This document shows, piece by piece, positions 9,120 through 18,212 of a stretch of DNA of 64,000 nt. The DNA is taken from positions 1 to 64,000 of the forward strand of contig SUXC01000013.1 of the NCBI GenBank assembly GCA_015061165.1. Direction: 5' to 3'. The position numbers and the translations under genes are program-made. Every line of letters begins with the position of its first letter. Within the stretch, counting starts at the first letter, position 1. Under the pieces are notes generated by a model that worked only from the letters and a program-made list of their open reading frames with translations, made no database searches and was not told the DNA's origin. Source of the DNA: Bacteroidales bacterium. GTDB lineage: Bacteria > Bacteroidota > Bacteroidia > Bacteroidales > Paludibacteraceae.

Positions 9120-10448
9120 CTATCTTCTGCGGTTGCGTTTCTTGCGTTGCAACTCGCGTTGGCGTTTGCGATTGATGGCTTGGATAATCACCACCACCAT
9201 GATGAGTACCAAGACAACGATGATGAATATCACCAGTCCGCTGCTCAGGTTGTCGCCTTTGACGCGCGACCACATAGCCAACATATCCTCGGTCTTATCA
9301 CCGCAGTCGTGCATGAGTGCGCAACGCTCGATTACTTTGGCATCGGGATAGAAGACGTGGTTGGCATGTACGGAATCTGCGCCTTCGCCGAAGAAATAGG
9401 TCAGGTCGGAGGTCGCTTCAATCTCCTCATCGTTTGCCCATGCAAGAATAGTAGAGTCTGCCACCACGCTCACATAGCCAATCTCCTCCATGTTGAGGAT
9501 GGCGTTCTCAGGCATACACATATAGTTGATGAAGTAGCTCGCTGCTTTGGTGTTCTTCGCATAGACTGGGATACACCATCCATCGAACCACACATTGCTA
9601 CCCTCTTCAGGCACAAAGTATTCGAGGTTTACTCCCACTTCGTTTGCTTCATCTATTGCCCATTGCGCATCGCCTGACCAACTGAGGTTGAGCCATGCTT
9701 TGCCTTTGGTCATCTCCTCTTTGCCAAAGTCCACTTCCCAACCGGCAATATTGTCTTTCATACCCGTGAGGAAATCCTCTACGCGTTGAATACGCTCATC
9801 GGTCACGTTTGCCACCAACTCATCGCGGGTCACTTCGCCACGCGCAATCTCATCGCGATAAGCGTAGAGTACTACTACGGAGTAGATGTCGCGGAAGGCA
9901 TCTTTCATAAACACTTTGCCCGCAAACTTAGGGTTCTGCAAACCGCCCAAAGACAGGATTTCAGATTTGTCCACCAATGCGGTGTTATAGAGAATACCTG
10001 TTGTACCCCACATATAGCCCACAGTGTAGTCTGCCACGCATACGCTGCTGTCGGGAGCCATCTGTTGGAACTTATCCACAGCAAAAGGGGAAACCAGTTT
10101 GGTATAGTCGGGTGTTTGTCCAAAATCCTTATTGATAGGTTGCAGCAGTCCGTTGCGCAACATACGCTCAATGATGTATTCCGATGGACAAATCACGTCG
10201 TAATCTTCTTGTCCCACCTCAATCTCGGTGAGCATCGACTCGTTGATGTCGAAAGTTTGGTACAGCACTTCCACCTGCTCTCCCGTTTGCTCATAATACC
10301 AAGCAGGGAAACCGTTGAGCACGTTCATGTCGATATAATCGGCCCAGTTATAAACTTTGAGCGTATGCTCGCGGTCAGCAGCAAAAGCGTTAGATACCAA
10401 TACACAAGGTAGCACCAAAGCGGCTACAGCAAAAAAGAACTTTTTCAT
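9120..10448 (-). CDS. potD: Spermidine/putrescine ABC transporter substrate-binding protein with C-terminal membrane anchor
   Basis: 442 residues, longer than the ~350 usual for PotD. It has a cleavable signal peptide (cleavage near AFAAD) with no lipobox. The mature part carries PotD-family features: LKVYNWADYID near the start, YDVICPSEYIIERM, then VGYMWGTTGILYN. After the binding domain a hydrophobic stretch (SGLVIFIIVVLVLIMVVVII) is followed by a strongly basic tail (RKRQRELQRKKRNRRR). I infer a binding protein tethered to the inner membrane by its C-terminus instead of by a lipid. It is the last pot gene; its start overlaps the potC stop by 4 bp. Confidence 0.9.
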   Translation of the reverse strand: MKKFFFAVAALVLPCVLVSNAFAADREHTLKVYNWADYIDMNVLNGFPAWYYEQTGEQVEVLYQTFDINESMLTEIEVGQEDYDVICPSEYIIERMLRNGLLQPINKDFGQTPDYTKLVSPFAVDKFQQMAPDSSVCVADYTVGYMWGTTGILYNTALVDKSEILSLGGLQNPKFAGKVFMKDAFRDIYSVVVLYAYRDEIARGEVTRDELVANVTDERIQRVEDFLTGMKDNIAGWEVDFGKEEMTKGKAWLNLSWSGDAQWAIDEANEVGVNLEYFVPEEGSNVWFDGWCIPVYAKNTKAASYFINYMCMPENAILNMEEIGYVSVVADSTILAWANDEEIEATSDLTYFFGEGADSVHANHVFYPDAKVIERCALMHDCGDKTEDMLAMWSRVKGDNLSSGLVIFIIVVLVLIMVVVIIQAINRKRQRELQRKKRNRRR

Positions 10449-11302
10449 TTCGTTTTGTTTTGTTGTTTATGGGTTCGTATATTCATTATTATCAGCAAGA
10501 CCAAAATGGTCAAGAATATCAGTGAGAATAGGGGTCTGAGCTCAGGTGTCAAACCACCTTTGCGCGCGTCCGCATAAATGAAAGTGGAGAGTGTTTCCAG
10601 TCCGCTACTGCCTTTGGTGAAGTAGGTCACGCCGAAGTCGTCAATACTCAATGTCAAGCTCAAGATAAAGCCGCTAATCATTCCTGGCCATAGTTCGGGC
10701 ATCATCACTTTGCGCAATGCTTGGAAGGGGGTAGCACCTAAGTCCAATGCGGCTTCGTAGATGTTTGGATTCATTTTCGTGAGGCGGGGCATCACACTCA
10801 GCACTACATACGGCGTACAGAACACCACGTGTGCAGCAATCACCGTGCCCAGTCCGCGACTGATACCCAAGAACACGAATAGCAAGAACAAACTGATACC
10901 CGTCAGAATATCGGGGTTAATCATTGGGATGCTATTCATAAAGGTCATTATCTTTCTGTCGCGCGAACGCATGTGGTAGATACCTATCGCAGCCAATGTA
11001 CCCAACATAGTGGAGATGATTGCCGAAGCGAAAGCAATCACCACCGTGAAGAAGATAGCGCGGTATAGGTTCGGATCCACTTTCACTTGTGCCACAGCAT
11101 CGTAACCCGTGAATAGGTTCTCGTATAACCCTAACGTAAATCCTGTCCAGTTGCCAAACACTTTGCTCTGTGTGAACGAGAATATGATAATCAGCAGGAT
11201 AGGGGCATATAGCACCACCAGCAGCAGCCACAAGTATGCTTGTGCTGCTATGCGCGATCCCAATCCTCGCTGCTCAATCTTAGATGTCTTATTATTTTTC
11301 AC
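10445..11302 (-). CDS. potC: Spermidine/putrescine ABC transporter permease PotC
   Basis: 285 residues with about six hydrophobic membrane segments. The cytoplasmic coupling loop EAALDLGATPFQALRKVMMP matches the EAA motif of binding-protein-dependent permeases. PotC-typical words include SFTQSKVFGNWTGFTLGLYENL near the N-terminus and SIDDFGVTYFTKG. It lies between potB (33 bp gap) and potD (4 bp overlap). Confidence 0.92.
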   Translation of the reverse strand: MKNNKTSKIEQRGLGSRIAAQAYLWLLLVVLYAPILLIIIFSFTQSKVFGNWTGFTLGLYENLFTGYDAVAQVKVDPNLYRAIFFTVVIAFASAIISTMLGTLAAIGIYHMRSRDRKIMTFMNSIPMINPDILTGISLFLLFVFLGISRGLGTVIAAHVVFCTPYVVLSVMPRLTKMNPNIYEAALDLGATPFQALRKVMMPELWPGMISGFILSLTLSIDDFGVTYFTKGSSGLETLSTFIYADARKGGLTPELRPLFSLIFLTILVLLIIMNIRTHKQQNKTK

Positions 11303-11335
11303 GATAATTCTTAATTCAAAATTCTTAATTCAAAA

Positions 11336-12130
11336 TTACCTGTTAATATCCTCCTTATCGCCTCCAAAGAAGCTGGTCATTCCTATGATTATCAGCATTA
11401 TCAGCGACAATGCTGCACCGTAGTTCCACATGGCTATACCGCCTTCGCCGAAGCAACGTTGGATGAGCGAGCCGAACAAGGTTACCTTGTTGTGTGTCAG
11501 CAGTTCGGCGATAGCGAAGGTAGAAACCGTAGGCATAAACACCATCACGATACCCGAATAGATACCCGGCATGGAGAGTGGCAATGTTACTTTCAAGAAT
11601 ACTTGATGACGCTTTGCGCCCAAGTCGTGTGCTGCCTCAATCAGACTGGTATCCATCTTCTGCAAGGTGTTGTAGATAGGGTAGATCATGAAGGGCAGGA
11701 AGTCATACACCATACCAAACAGCAACGCCCCTTCGCCCAGTGGCAAACCGAACATGCGGAATAGCTCCACTGTCGCAATCGTGCGGAGCAAGAAGTTTAT
11801 CCACATGGGCAGAATGAATAGCATCGCCATCACTTGTGGTGTCTTGAAGTCTGCCATTGCCATGATATATGCTGCGGGGTAGCCCAATAGCAGGCAGATG
11901 ATTGTGGTGATCAGCGCGATAGCCAACGAATAGATAAATGTGTTTATCGCTTCGGACTTTGTGAAGAAACTCACGAAGTTCTGTATTGTAAAGCTGCCGT
12001 TCGCGTCTGTAAAGGCATACACCGCAATCAGCAATAGCGGCAGCACCACCAAGCATAGCATAAACAGCGCATAGGGCCATGCCCATGTACTCCGCGACTG
12101 AAAAACCATTCTTAATTTACTACTCTTCAT
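11336..12130 (-). CDS. potB: Spermidine/putrescine ABC transporter permease PotB
   Basis: 264 residues with several membrane helices and the EAA loop EAAHDLGAKRHQVFLKVTLP. It follows potA by 6 bp, so the two are coupled. A second in-frame ATG at 12107-12109 (MVFQSRSTWAW) also has an AAGA-like site, and the start could be there. With PotC it forms the membrane channel of the polyamine importer. Confidence 0.9.
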   Translation of the reverse strand: MKSSKLRMVFQSRSTWAWPYALFMLCLVVLPLLLIAVYAFTDANGSFTIQNFVSFFTKSEAINTFIYSLAIALITTIICLLLGYPAAYIMAMADFKTPQVMAMLFILPMWINFLLRTIATVELFRMFGLPLGEGALLFGMVYDFLPFMIYPIYNTLQKMDTSLIEAAHDLGAKRHQVFLKVTLPLSMPGIYSGIVMVFMPTVSTFAIAELLTHNKVTLFGSLIQRCFGEGGIAMWNYGAALSLIMLIIIGMTSFFGGDKEDINR

Positions 12131-12136
12131 CTCTTA

Positions 12137-13594
12137 TCAGTCTTGGTTCTTTGTTCCTGACTCTTGACTCTTCTTGTAGAGGCGAATATAACTTGGTGCC
12201 ACGCGAATACCCACTCGGTCGCCATCATCCCACACGTCGTTGGTATCCACGTAGATGTCATCGCCATCATCCGTGCGAACGGTCAGGTGGTAGTGGTCGC
12301 CTTTGTAGAGGATGAAATACACCTCACCGCACAATATACCATCTTCCTCGTCGTCTTGCAGGTTTACGCGGTTGAAGTCCACTTCCACTTCCACTTCTTC
12401 GCCAACCGCAAAGCGTTCTGCCACGCGCTCTGGGATATCCCATTCCTCATCTAAGAAACGCACGCGGTTGTCTTCCAGCACTTCGCCATCAAAGGTGTTG
12501 CACAATCGCTCCTTCTTCATTACTTGTATATCTTCGGGCTTGACCAATAGTCCCACTTTCGTGCCTGGCTCGAATACGTGGTAGTCTTGAATCATCAGCT
12601 CGTAGCCATTGTCGGTGAGCACGGTCATTTCGTAGTGCACGCCTTTGAAGATACAACTCTGTACCTCGCCATGCAACTGCCATGGACTCTCCTTGCCTTT
12701 CGCCTCTTTGCCTTTCGCCTCATCGCCTAATCGCCCGATATAAATATCTTCGGGTCTTATCACTACATCCACCTCTTGGTCTTCGCCAAAGCCTTTGTCC
12801 ACGCACTCGAAGTCTTTTTCGCAGAAGTTCACTACGCCGTCCTTCACCATGGTTGCGTCTAAGATATTGCTCTCGCCAATGAAGTCGGCAACAAAGCAGT
12901 TCTGTGGCTCGTTATACACGTCTGTAGGTGTACCAATCTGCTGGATTTTGCCCTCGCGCATGACGACCACGCGGTCGCTGAGGGTGAGTGCCTCTTCTTG
13001 GTCGTGCGTTACGTAGATAAAGGTGATGCCGAGTTTCTTGTGCATCTCGCGTAGTTCCATCTGCATGTCTTTGCGCATCTTCAGGTCGAGTGCAGCCAAT
13101 GGCTCATCCAGCAGCAGCACTTCTGGCTCGTTGATGATGGCGCGAGCGATGGCCACACGTTGTTGCTGACCGCCCGATAAACTATCCACGTCGCGGTATT
13201 CATAGTCCGTCATGCCGACGGTTTTCAGCGCCTGCTTCACTTTCTTTTCGATGACTTTCTTGTCTATCTTTTTCAGTTTCAGACCGAAAGCCACATTATC
13301 AAATACGTTTAAGTGTGGAAAGAGCGCGTATTTCTGAAACACCGTGTTTACATCGCGCAAGTGGGGAGGCATTTGTGTTACGTCCTCGCCATTTAATAGG
13401 ATGTCCCCTTCTGTGGCTACCTGAAAACCTGCTATACAGCGTAGCAGGGTAGTCTTACCGCAACCCGAAGGGCCTAAGATAGTTACGAACTCGCCTTTTT
13501 TGATTTGTAGGCTCACATCGTCTAAGGCAAATTTCCCGTCCTCAAACTGCTTGGACACGTGATTTACCTCAATGATAAAATCCGATTTTTGCAT
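12137..13594 (-). CDS. potA: Spermidine/putrescine ABC transporter ATP-binding protein
   Basis: 485 residues from the ATG at 13594; an in-frame GTG seven codons upstream is less likely, since AAAAAGAA sits just before the ATG. Walker A is GPSGCGKTT (residues 41-49), the signature [14 protein letters not shown] and Walker [13 protein letters not shown] follow. The C-terminal ~230 residues hold TOBE-like regulatory domains and are longer than in E. coli PotA. About residue 290 there is a low-complexity insert ([13 protein letters not shown]) encoded by a GCCTTTCGCC word repeat. First gene of potABCD. Confidence 0.93.
   Translation of the reverse strand: MQKSDFIIEVNHVSKQFEDGKFALDDVSLQIKKGEFVTILGPSGCGKTTLLRCIAGFQVATEGDILLNGEDVTQMPPHLRDVNTVFQKYALFPHLNVFDNVAFGLKLKKIDKKVIEKKVKQALKTVGMTDYEYRDVDSLSGGQQQRVAIARAIINEPEVLLLDEPLAALDLKMRKDMQMELREMHKKLGITFIYVTHDQEEALTLSDRVVVMREGKIQQIGTPTDVYNEPQNCFVADFIGESNILDATMVKDGVVNFCEKDFECVDKGFGEDQEVDVVIRPEDIYIGRLGDEAKGKEAKGKESPWQLHGEVQSCIFKGVHYEMTVLTDNGYELMIQDYHVFEPGTKVGLLVKPEDIQVMKKERLCNTFDGEVLEDNRVRFLDEEWDIPERVAERFAVGEEVEVEVDFNRVNLQDDEEDGILCGEVYFILYKGDHYHLTVRTDDGDDIYVDTNDVWDDGDRVGIRVAPSYIRLYKKSQESGTKNQD
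12691..12737 (+). repeat. GCCTnnTCGCC word repeat inside potA
   Basis: Degenerate 7-8 bp units (GCCTTTC, GCCTCTTT, GCCTCATC, GCCTAATC) run for about 47 bp on the plus strand, antisense to potA. They stay in frame and encode [15 protein letters not shown] residues. The same family recurs at 20778, 22439, 31478, 31671 and 58947. Confidence 0.85.
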
Positions 13595-13658
13595 TTCTTT
13601 TTTACTATGGTACACTATGAGTGTAATACATAAAAATTCTTTTTTACCAATTAGGGCG

Positions 13659-13666
13659 CAAAGTTA
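13659..13666 (-). promoter_or_regulatory. pot operon promoter (-7 TAACTTTG)
   Basis: TAACTTTG on the minus strand fits the Bacteroidetes TAnnTTTG -7 box, with ATTG exactly 20 bp upstream (13687-13690) as a -33 box. It lies about 65 bp before potA. Confidence 0.7.
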
Positions 13667-13684
13667 CTAAAAATATTGCATACT

Positions 13685-13732
13685 TGCAATAAAATCGCGC
13701 GAAAGTTTACTTTCAAGTGCGATTTTGTTGCA
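13685..13732. other. Long imperfect hairpin abutting the pot promoter
   Basis: TGCAATAAAATCGC and GCGATTTTGTTGCA flank an inner GAAAG-TTTA-CTTTC stem. The hairpin begins at the -33 box. A related hairpin with the same AAAGTTTACTTT centre is at 25901-25942. Confidence 0.6.
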
Positions 13733-13903
13733 TTTGCTGTTGGACAATACAGCAAATGGGTAGTATTTTGCACATGTATCTTCGGGTGGATAAGCGGTGG
13801 ATAGCCTCTCCTGAATCCCTGATTTTTTACGCTTGCCGAAGGAATGGTTATTGAAAAAAAAGACTTTTCCTCGTTTTGAGGTATATTTTAGTAAAAACTA
13901 TCA

Positions 13904-14074
13904 TTAGTCCACCTTAAGCGCGAGGCGAAGACCGAGCCCTGGTATGGTGCTTGCAAGTGCAGTACCGCATCGAAACGACACACGACAATACCGTGCATCG
14001 TTGATTTGATAGTTGCCACCACGGCACACGTGATAGTCGCCATTTGCAGGACCTGTAGGGTTAGTCTGTATCAT
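13904..14074 (-). pseudogene. Remnant of an FGE-sulfatase (SUMF1) domain gene, C-terminus only
   Basis: Read on the minus strand from about 14074 to the TAA at 13904, 56 residues match the end of the formylglycine-generating-enzyme fold: NPTGPANGDYHVCRGGNY, then ARYCRVSFRCG, then GLGLRLAL. The family ends with the same order of G-x-RGGS/N, CR-x-x-R and GFR motifs. Upstream the frame soon meets a stop and runs into AATTCTCAAA word repeats, so the N-terminal bulk of the gene is missing. Probably non-functional. Confidence 0.7.
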
Positions 14075-14103
14075 ATACAACTGATTTATAGTTTTTTGTC
14101 TAA

Positions 14104-14166
14104 TCCTAAATTCTCAAATATTTTCTCCCAAATTCTCAAAGTATTATTCCCAAATTCTCAAAGTTG
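14104..14166 (+). repeat. Degenerate CCCAAATTCTCAAA word repeat
   Basis: Three copies of a (C/T)(C/A)AAATTCTCAAA word with variable spacers. It borders the broken end of the SUMF1 remnant. The remaining intergenic DNA from 14167 to 14310 holds GCCGAAGAAT words and small palindromes but no gene I can see. Confidence 0.7.
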
Positions 14167-14310
14167 GCACAAAAACGACTACTTTTTGTGAGCTATGCAA
14201 GTTTTTAGGTGTATTTTTTTGAAAAAAGTTTTCGCATGCCGAAGAATCGTTTGCGATTAATCGTTCGAGCCCATTGGGCGAGATAAGACGATTGTGCCGA
14301 AGAATGGATG

Positions 14311-15510
14311 TTAATAATCAAATCCTACGACCCAAATTGGTAGTTTCTTACCAATAGCAGTCTCCATATCATCAGCCAAGATAAAAGAATCCGCTACATT
14401 GGCTATTTGTTGGAAATCTTTATCATCGCCTCCCACTTCAAAAGTATATTTGCTATCAACCAAGAAATCCCCATTTGTTTTTCGGAACTCTACCACATGA
14501 TTGACTGATAACTGATTAGCAACGAATGTTTCTCTTATGGTTCCTATTTGAATTGGCGCTGTTGCCCATGCATTAAGCAGATTAGTATTGTCGATATAAA
14601 TCTTATCAGGCTTTTGCATACGTTTGATATTCTTGAGGTCAGAGTATAACAGACGTATCAATTTAGCTTTATCCAAGTATGATAGATAATTAATGATTGT
14701 ATCACGTTTTAAACCACTCTGTGTAGCTAATTTGGTTATATCCACTTGGAATGGCACACTTGCACACAAAATAGTGAGCAGAGATTTTATCTTACGAGTA
14801 TTATTCAAATCAACTCCACATATACGAGGTAGCTCAATATCAATTATTTTGTTCACAACTTGCTGAATGGCAATGTGATAATCAGTTTCGTTGTTTAAGT
14901 AGTATGGATAATATCCGTATTTGAGATACTCTTTCAATAGGGCTATTGGTCTGCCATGCTTGTTCATCTCCTCAATGAGTGGAGCTGGATTTTCCAAAAC
15001 TTGTTCTATAGGGTATACAGGCATTTTGATTCCTTTGTAGAAGTGTAGAAACTCACGGAAACTAAGTCCTTGTATGTCATGATTAATGCAGCGTCTTGCC
15101 AAATCGGCATCGCCTTCTGTCATACTGAGCAAACTACTTCCGCTCAACACAACACGCATTGTAGGATAGAAATCGTAAATTTCTTTTATTTCGGTGCTCC
15201 AATCATCGTATTTATGTACTTCATCCAAAAACAAGTGGCGACCGCCATTAAGATAGAATTGCTCTGCAAGAGATAGTAATGAGTGATTGCTAAAGTACTT
15301 ATCCTCGCAAGAGACATATAGCACTTGCCTATCCAATAACTTGTAATTCAACTTGATATATTGCAATATCATGGTTGTTTTACCTACGCCTTTAGGACCA
15401 CGAATAGCCATCAATCGTGCATCCCAATTGATTGAATTAGCCCATTGGCGAATGATTTCCGTCGAGGTAACAGCTACTAAACGGTCATGTTTTTTGAATA
15501 GACTTTCCAT
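14311..15510 (-). CDS. ATP-binding protein, AAA_14 / DUF4143 type
   Basis: 399 residues. Walker A is GPKGVGKTT near residue 39, with the Walker B region HLFLDEVHKYDDW and sensor-like VVLSGSSLL. The C-terminal half (LTILCASVPFQVDITKLATQSGLKRDTIINYLSYLDKAKLI, then the end VVEFRKTNGDFLVDSKYTFEVG) is the DUF4143 pattern: a winged helix and a nuclease-like fold. These proteins are common single genes in Bacteroidetes, their role is poorly known, and they are often accessory. It is monocistronic, with its own promoter and a structured leader. Confidence 0.85.
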   Translation of the reverse strand: MESLFKKHDRLVAVTSTEIIRQWANSINWDARLMAIRGPKGVGKTTMILQYIKLNYKLLDRQVLYVSCEDKYFSNHSLLSLAEQFYLNGGRHLFLDEVHKYDDWSTEIKEIYDFYPTMRVVLSGSSLLSMTEGDADLARRCINHDIQGLSFREFLHFYKGIKMPVYPIEQVLENPAPLIEEMNKHGRPIALLKEYLKYGYYPYYLNNETDYHIAIQQVVNKIIDIELPRICGVDLNNTRKIKSLLTILCASVPFQVDITKLATQSGLKRDTIINYLSYLDKAKLIRLLYSDLKNIKRMQKPDKIYIDNTNLLNAWATAPIQIGTIRETFVANQLSVNHVVEFRKTNGDFLVDSKYTFEVGGDDKDFQQIANVADSFILADDMETAIGKKLPIWVVGFDY

Positions 15511-15558
15511 ATACGTGATATTTTTGCCCTTATATTAAGGCTTTTATGTTGGTGTATT

Positions 15559-15607
15559 GCCCTGTGCGCGGGGCATTTTTGTTTTGCATTTGCCCTGCAT
15601 GTAGGGC
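15559..15607 (-). promoter_or_regulatory. Two successive GCCCTG...GGGC hairpins in the leader of the ATPase gene
   Basis: GCCCTGTGCGCGGGGC (15559-15574) and GCCCTGCATGTAGGGC (15592-15607) lie 33 bp apart, each followed by ATTTT on the plus strand. Both are between the -7 box and the start codon, so they are transcribed. They could be attenuator hairpins or a repeated operator. Confidence 0.5.
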
Positions 15608-15617
15608 ATTTTCGCTG

Positions 15618-15625
15618 CAAAGGTA
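15618..15625 (-). promoter_or_regulatory. Promoter of the AAA_14 ATPase gene
   Basis: Minus-strand TACCTTTG with TTTG exactly 20 bp upstream (15646-15649). A hairpin (15652-15683, TGACAAA / TTTGTCA arms with T and A flanks) abuts the -33 box. Confidence 0.8.
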
Positions 15626-15683
15626 ATACTTTTTTGTGATATAGACAAATATTTTTATGACAAATAGTGTTTTTGTCAAAAAT

Positions 15684-16070
15684 TACCTACAAGTTTCGGG
15701 ACCTGAAGGAGTGCGACGGAACGCACTCCAAGCGCAGCGCCCGAAGAGTCCCCACTCTGAGGAATCAGCGCAAGCATAGAATAGAACAAGCACATCTCTA
15801 GGACTTCTATGGGCTTTCTGTGGCTATCAAATCACTCATCAAGACTCCGACAGCAATAGATATGCCCTTCCGATATATGCCCTACCGACTATTTAATTGG
15901 ATTAAGAAAATGGTTTGATAACAAGGAGGATTACTGCTGCGCTCTACCTCCAGTGGGTAGACTACAGCCCTTTGCTGTACCGGCATTTGCAGAATATGGT
16001 TTGTTGAGCGAAAAAATCGAGTTTTTCGCATTTTGGTGGCTTTAAATTTGGATTTTTGGTAAAAATACAC
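15684..16070. other. Intergenic region without a convincing gene
   Basis: Contains a GGAGTGCG / CGCACTCC palindrome (about 15708-15729) and GC-rich word-like sequence, but no reading frame with recognisable protein features. A 69-codon minus-strand frame at 15882-16091 has no ribosome site and no family resemblance. Confidence 0.5.
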
Positions 16071-16119
16071 TAATTTTGCATCGACTTTCATTTTGTGAAA
16101 GAAGAAAGTTGTACTTTTG
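16071..16119 (+). promoter_or_regulatory. Tandem promoters and 17-bp inverted-repeat operator of the WYL operon
   Basis: Distal promoter: TTTG (16047-16050), N20, TAATTTTG (16071-16078). Proximal promoter: TACTTTTG (16112-16119). Between them CTTTCATTTTGTGAAAG (16085-16101) is a perfect CTTTCA-N5-TGAAAG inverted repeat covering the expected start of the distal transcript and the -33 region of the proximal one. The same arrangement recurs at 18213-18259. Confidence 0.8.
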
Positions 16120-16142
16120 CAGCGTCAAACGAAAATCGCATT

Positions 16143-17054
16143 ATGAACAAATCATCAACATCGTATCTTTTTGAGTGCTACATCTGGCTTGTAAACACTA
16201 TCGCACGCGGTCCAATCACCCGCGCCGCCATAGATGATAAGTGGGCGCGTGCATCGGTGAATGACTACAAAACGGATTTTATTCCGGAATGTACTTTCCA
16301 CCGCTGGCGCAATAATGTAGAACTGCTCTTCGACGTCACCATCAAATGCAATACGCGTGGTGAGTATTACATCGAGGATGGAAACAACTTGCATAGCGAT
16401 GATTGGCGCAATCGCATGTTCCAACTCTTTGCCATGAACTCGCTTATCAAAGACAGCAAAGAGTTGCGTCATCGCATTTTGCATGAGCATGTTCCTTCCG
16501 GCGAGAAGTACCTTACGGCAGTTGTAGAAGCCATGCGAGATGGCTGCGTATTGGAAATGACCTACCAAGGCTTCGCCAAAACAGAGCCTTCAATGTTTTT
16601 GGTAGAGCCTTATTGCTTGAAGATGTTCAAGCAGCGTTGGTATATGTTGGCGCATTCCGTTGGGAAGGATAAGACGCTCATCTATTCGCTTGAACGTATT
16701 CACGCCTTGGAGCCTACCACGCAGAAATTCCAACTGCCAAAGGACTTTGATGCCGATTTCTATTTCCGCAATGTGTATGGAGTAAGCGGCATGGAAGATG
16801 AGCCGCAAGAGGTTGAAATCAAGATTGAGGCTTACCAAGCAAATTTCTTGCGCACACTACCTTTGCACGCCTCGCAGATAGAGATTGAGCGCCAAGAACA
16901 ATACTCTATCTTTAGATATAACCTTGTACCGGCGTTTGAGTTCAAACAGGAACTGCGCAAGCATGGCTCGGTTTTAGAGGTCTTAAAACCTCAATGGTTG
17001 CGTGACGAGTTCCGCCAAGATCTAGAGTATCAACTTTCAAAATATCAAGACTGA
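16143..17054 (+). CDS. WYL-domain transcriptional regulator
   Basis: 303 residues from the ATG at 16143; a GTG at 16095 lies upstream of the proximal transcript start and is rejected. The N-terminal ~100 residues look like a winged-helix region (ITRAAIDDKWARASVND... FHRWRNNVELLFDVTI). From about residue 120 comes a WYL domain: MTYQGF, VEPYCLKMFKQRWYMLAHS (W166, Y167), IYSLERIHALEPT, then a WCX-like extension to the end. WYL proteins such as CapW and BrxR are known repressors of phage-defence operons that bind inverted repeats. Here it heads an operon and has an inverted repeat in its own promoter, so autoregulation is likely (inference). Confidence 0.85.
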   Translation: MNKSSTSYLFECYIWLVNTIARGPITRAAIDDKWARASVNDYKTDFIPECTFHRWRNNVELLFDVTIKCNTRGEYYIEDGNNLHSDDWRNRMFQLFAMNSLIKDSKELRHRILHEHVPSGEKYLTAVVEAMRDGCVLEMTYQGFAKTEPSMFLVEPYCLKMFKQRWYMLAHSVGKDKTLIYSLERIHALEPTTQKFQLPKDFDADFYFRNVYGVSGMEDEPQEVEIKIEAYQANFLRTLPLHASQIEIERQEQYSIFRYNLVPAFEFKQELRKHGSVLEVLKPQWLRDEFRQDLEYQLSKYQD

Positions 17055-17335
17055 TGGAAGCAACAATCGAAAATAAAGTTGCGGATATTTTGCAACGAAT
17101 GGAAAGCTATCAGACGAGCGACCCGACCGAAAAAGAGCTACGCTCATTGTGTAAGGACTTGCTGTCGGTTCGTCGCGCCTTGGATAAGATAGATACAGAC
17201 CTCCGCAAAGGCTATTGGTATTATAACCAATTCTATGCCCGTTGGTGTGATGCGCACGAAAATGAGTGGCAGGCACGCGTTGAAGAATGGCACGCAAGCC
17301 GCCAGTTGGATATGTTTAACCCTGTAAGTAATTAA
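17054..17335 (+). CDS. Hypothetical 93-residue protein in the WYL operon
   Basis: Its ATG overlaps the TGA of the WYL gene, so it is translationally coupled. The protein is highly charged and largely helical (KVADILQRMESYQTSDPTEKELRSLCKDLLSVRRALDKIDTDL) with an aromatic-rich middle (GYWYYNQFYARW) and no signal peptide or membrane segment. Family not recognised. Tight linkage suggests a partner of the regulator or of the next gene product. Confidence 0.7.
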   Translation: MEATIENKVADILQRMESYQTSDPTEKELRSLCKDLLSVRRALDKIDTDLRKGYWYYNQFYARWCDAHENEWQARVEEWHASRQLDMFNPVSN

Positions 17336-17340
17336 ACGAT

Positions 17341-18210
17341 ATGGCAACAACTAACCAACAATTGAACGCACTTTTTGAGAAGTGGAAAGATGAGCGTCAT
17401 TATAGCGGAAATGTGTTCGTGAGTGATGGGCTTGTGTATAAGAATGCTCCATGGAAGATGACGGAGGAAGAAGATATTGCGGGAACGGCAGCGGACATCG
17501 AGGTTGAGCAATTATGGAATGACTCCCCTTTGCGTGTGGCTTTTCTTCTTAAAGACACACCTGATAGCGAAGATGATGATAGTGGATGTGATGATGTCCG
17601 TCAGTGGATGATTCTTGACAAGCCTGAAAGTGAACAATCACGCAATCTCGCCGGAGGGCGCGTTGGTAAAACAGGCTTCTTGCCTAATATTGCAAGGATA
17701 CTATATGGTTTGCGTTATATTAAACAATTACAAAACAAATACACTGACTTTGAAGAATTTAAAAGCAAATATAAAAGTCAGATTGTAGAAGCATGGAATA
17801 AACTTCCATTCGCGTTTGTAGAAACGAAGAAAATCGCTGGGAAAAAGAAAGTAGACGTAAATGTTATAAAGAAATTCTTAGAGTCGGATGGTTATCTGCT
17901 CAAACAGGAACTTGACTATCTGAAGCCTAATGTTATAGTTTGTACTTGTGACGATGCCCAATTTGATTTTATCACGAAGAATTATCTTGCTGGCGAAACT
18001 ATTGACGAACATGATAAGATAGAATTTGCTTACCCCAAAGCTGAGTTCGTAGATTGTTGTCTCTGGTATTATAAACGGAGGAATATCGCTGTAGTAAAAT
18101 CATATCATCCTACAAATCGTGGTAAAATTCAGTGGACGATTTTCGAACGAGTTATAAGTCCTTTCCGTGAACTATTAAAAAAACATCCTGAATTCTTCGA
18201 AAATTTCTAA
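17341..18210 (+). CDS. Cytosolic protein, weakly uracil-DNA-glycosylase-like
   Basis: 289 residues, starting 5 bp after the previous stop. No signal peptide. The layout recalls the uracil-DNA glycosylase superfamily: a hydrophobic strand ending in a P (VAFLLKDTPDSEDD), FLPNIARILYGL, LPFAFVETKKIAGKKK, a strand in LDYLKPNVIVCTCDDAQFDFI and a late SYHPTNRG resembling the HPS motif. The match is by eye and the canonical GxxPG is absent. It may be a diverged DNA-processing enzyme or unrelated. Third and last gene of the WYL operon. Confidence 0.45.
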   Translation: MATTNQQLNALFEKWKDERHYSGNVFVSDGLVYKNAPWKMTEEEDIAGTAADIEVEQLWNDSPLRVAFLLKDTPDSEDDDSGCDDVRQWMILDKPESEQSRNLAGGRVGKTGFLPNIARILYGLRYIKQLQNKYTDFEEFKSKYKSQIVEAWNKLPFAFVETKKIAGKKKVDVNVIKKFLESDGYLLKQELDYLKPNVIVCTCDDAQFDFITKNYLAGETIDEHDKIEFAYPKAEFVDCCLWYYKRRNIAVVKSYHPTNRGKIQWTIFERVISPFRELLKKHPEFFENF

Positions 18211-18212
18211 AA

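Noticed and set aside
15882..16091. 69-codon minus-strand frame
   Set aside because: No ribosome site, no motif, and it overlaps the WYL promoter region.
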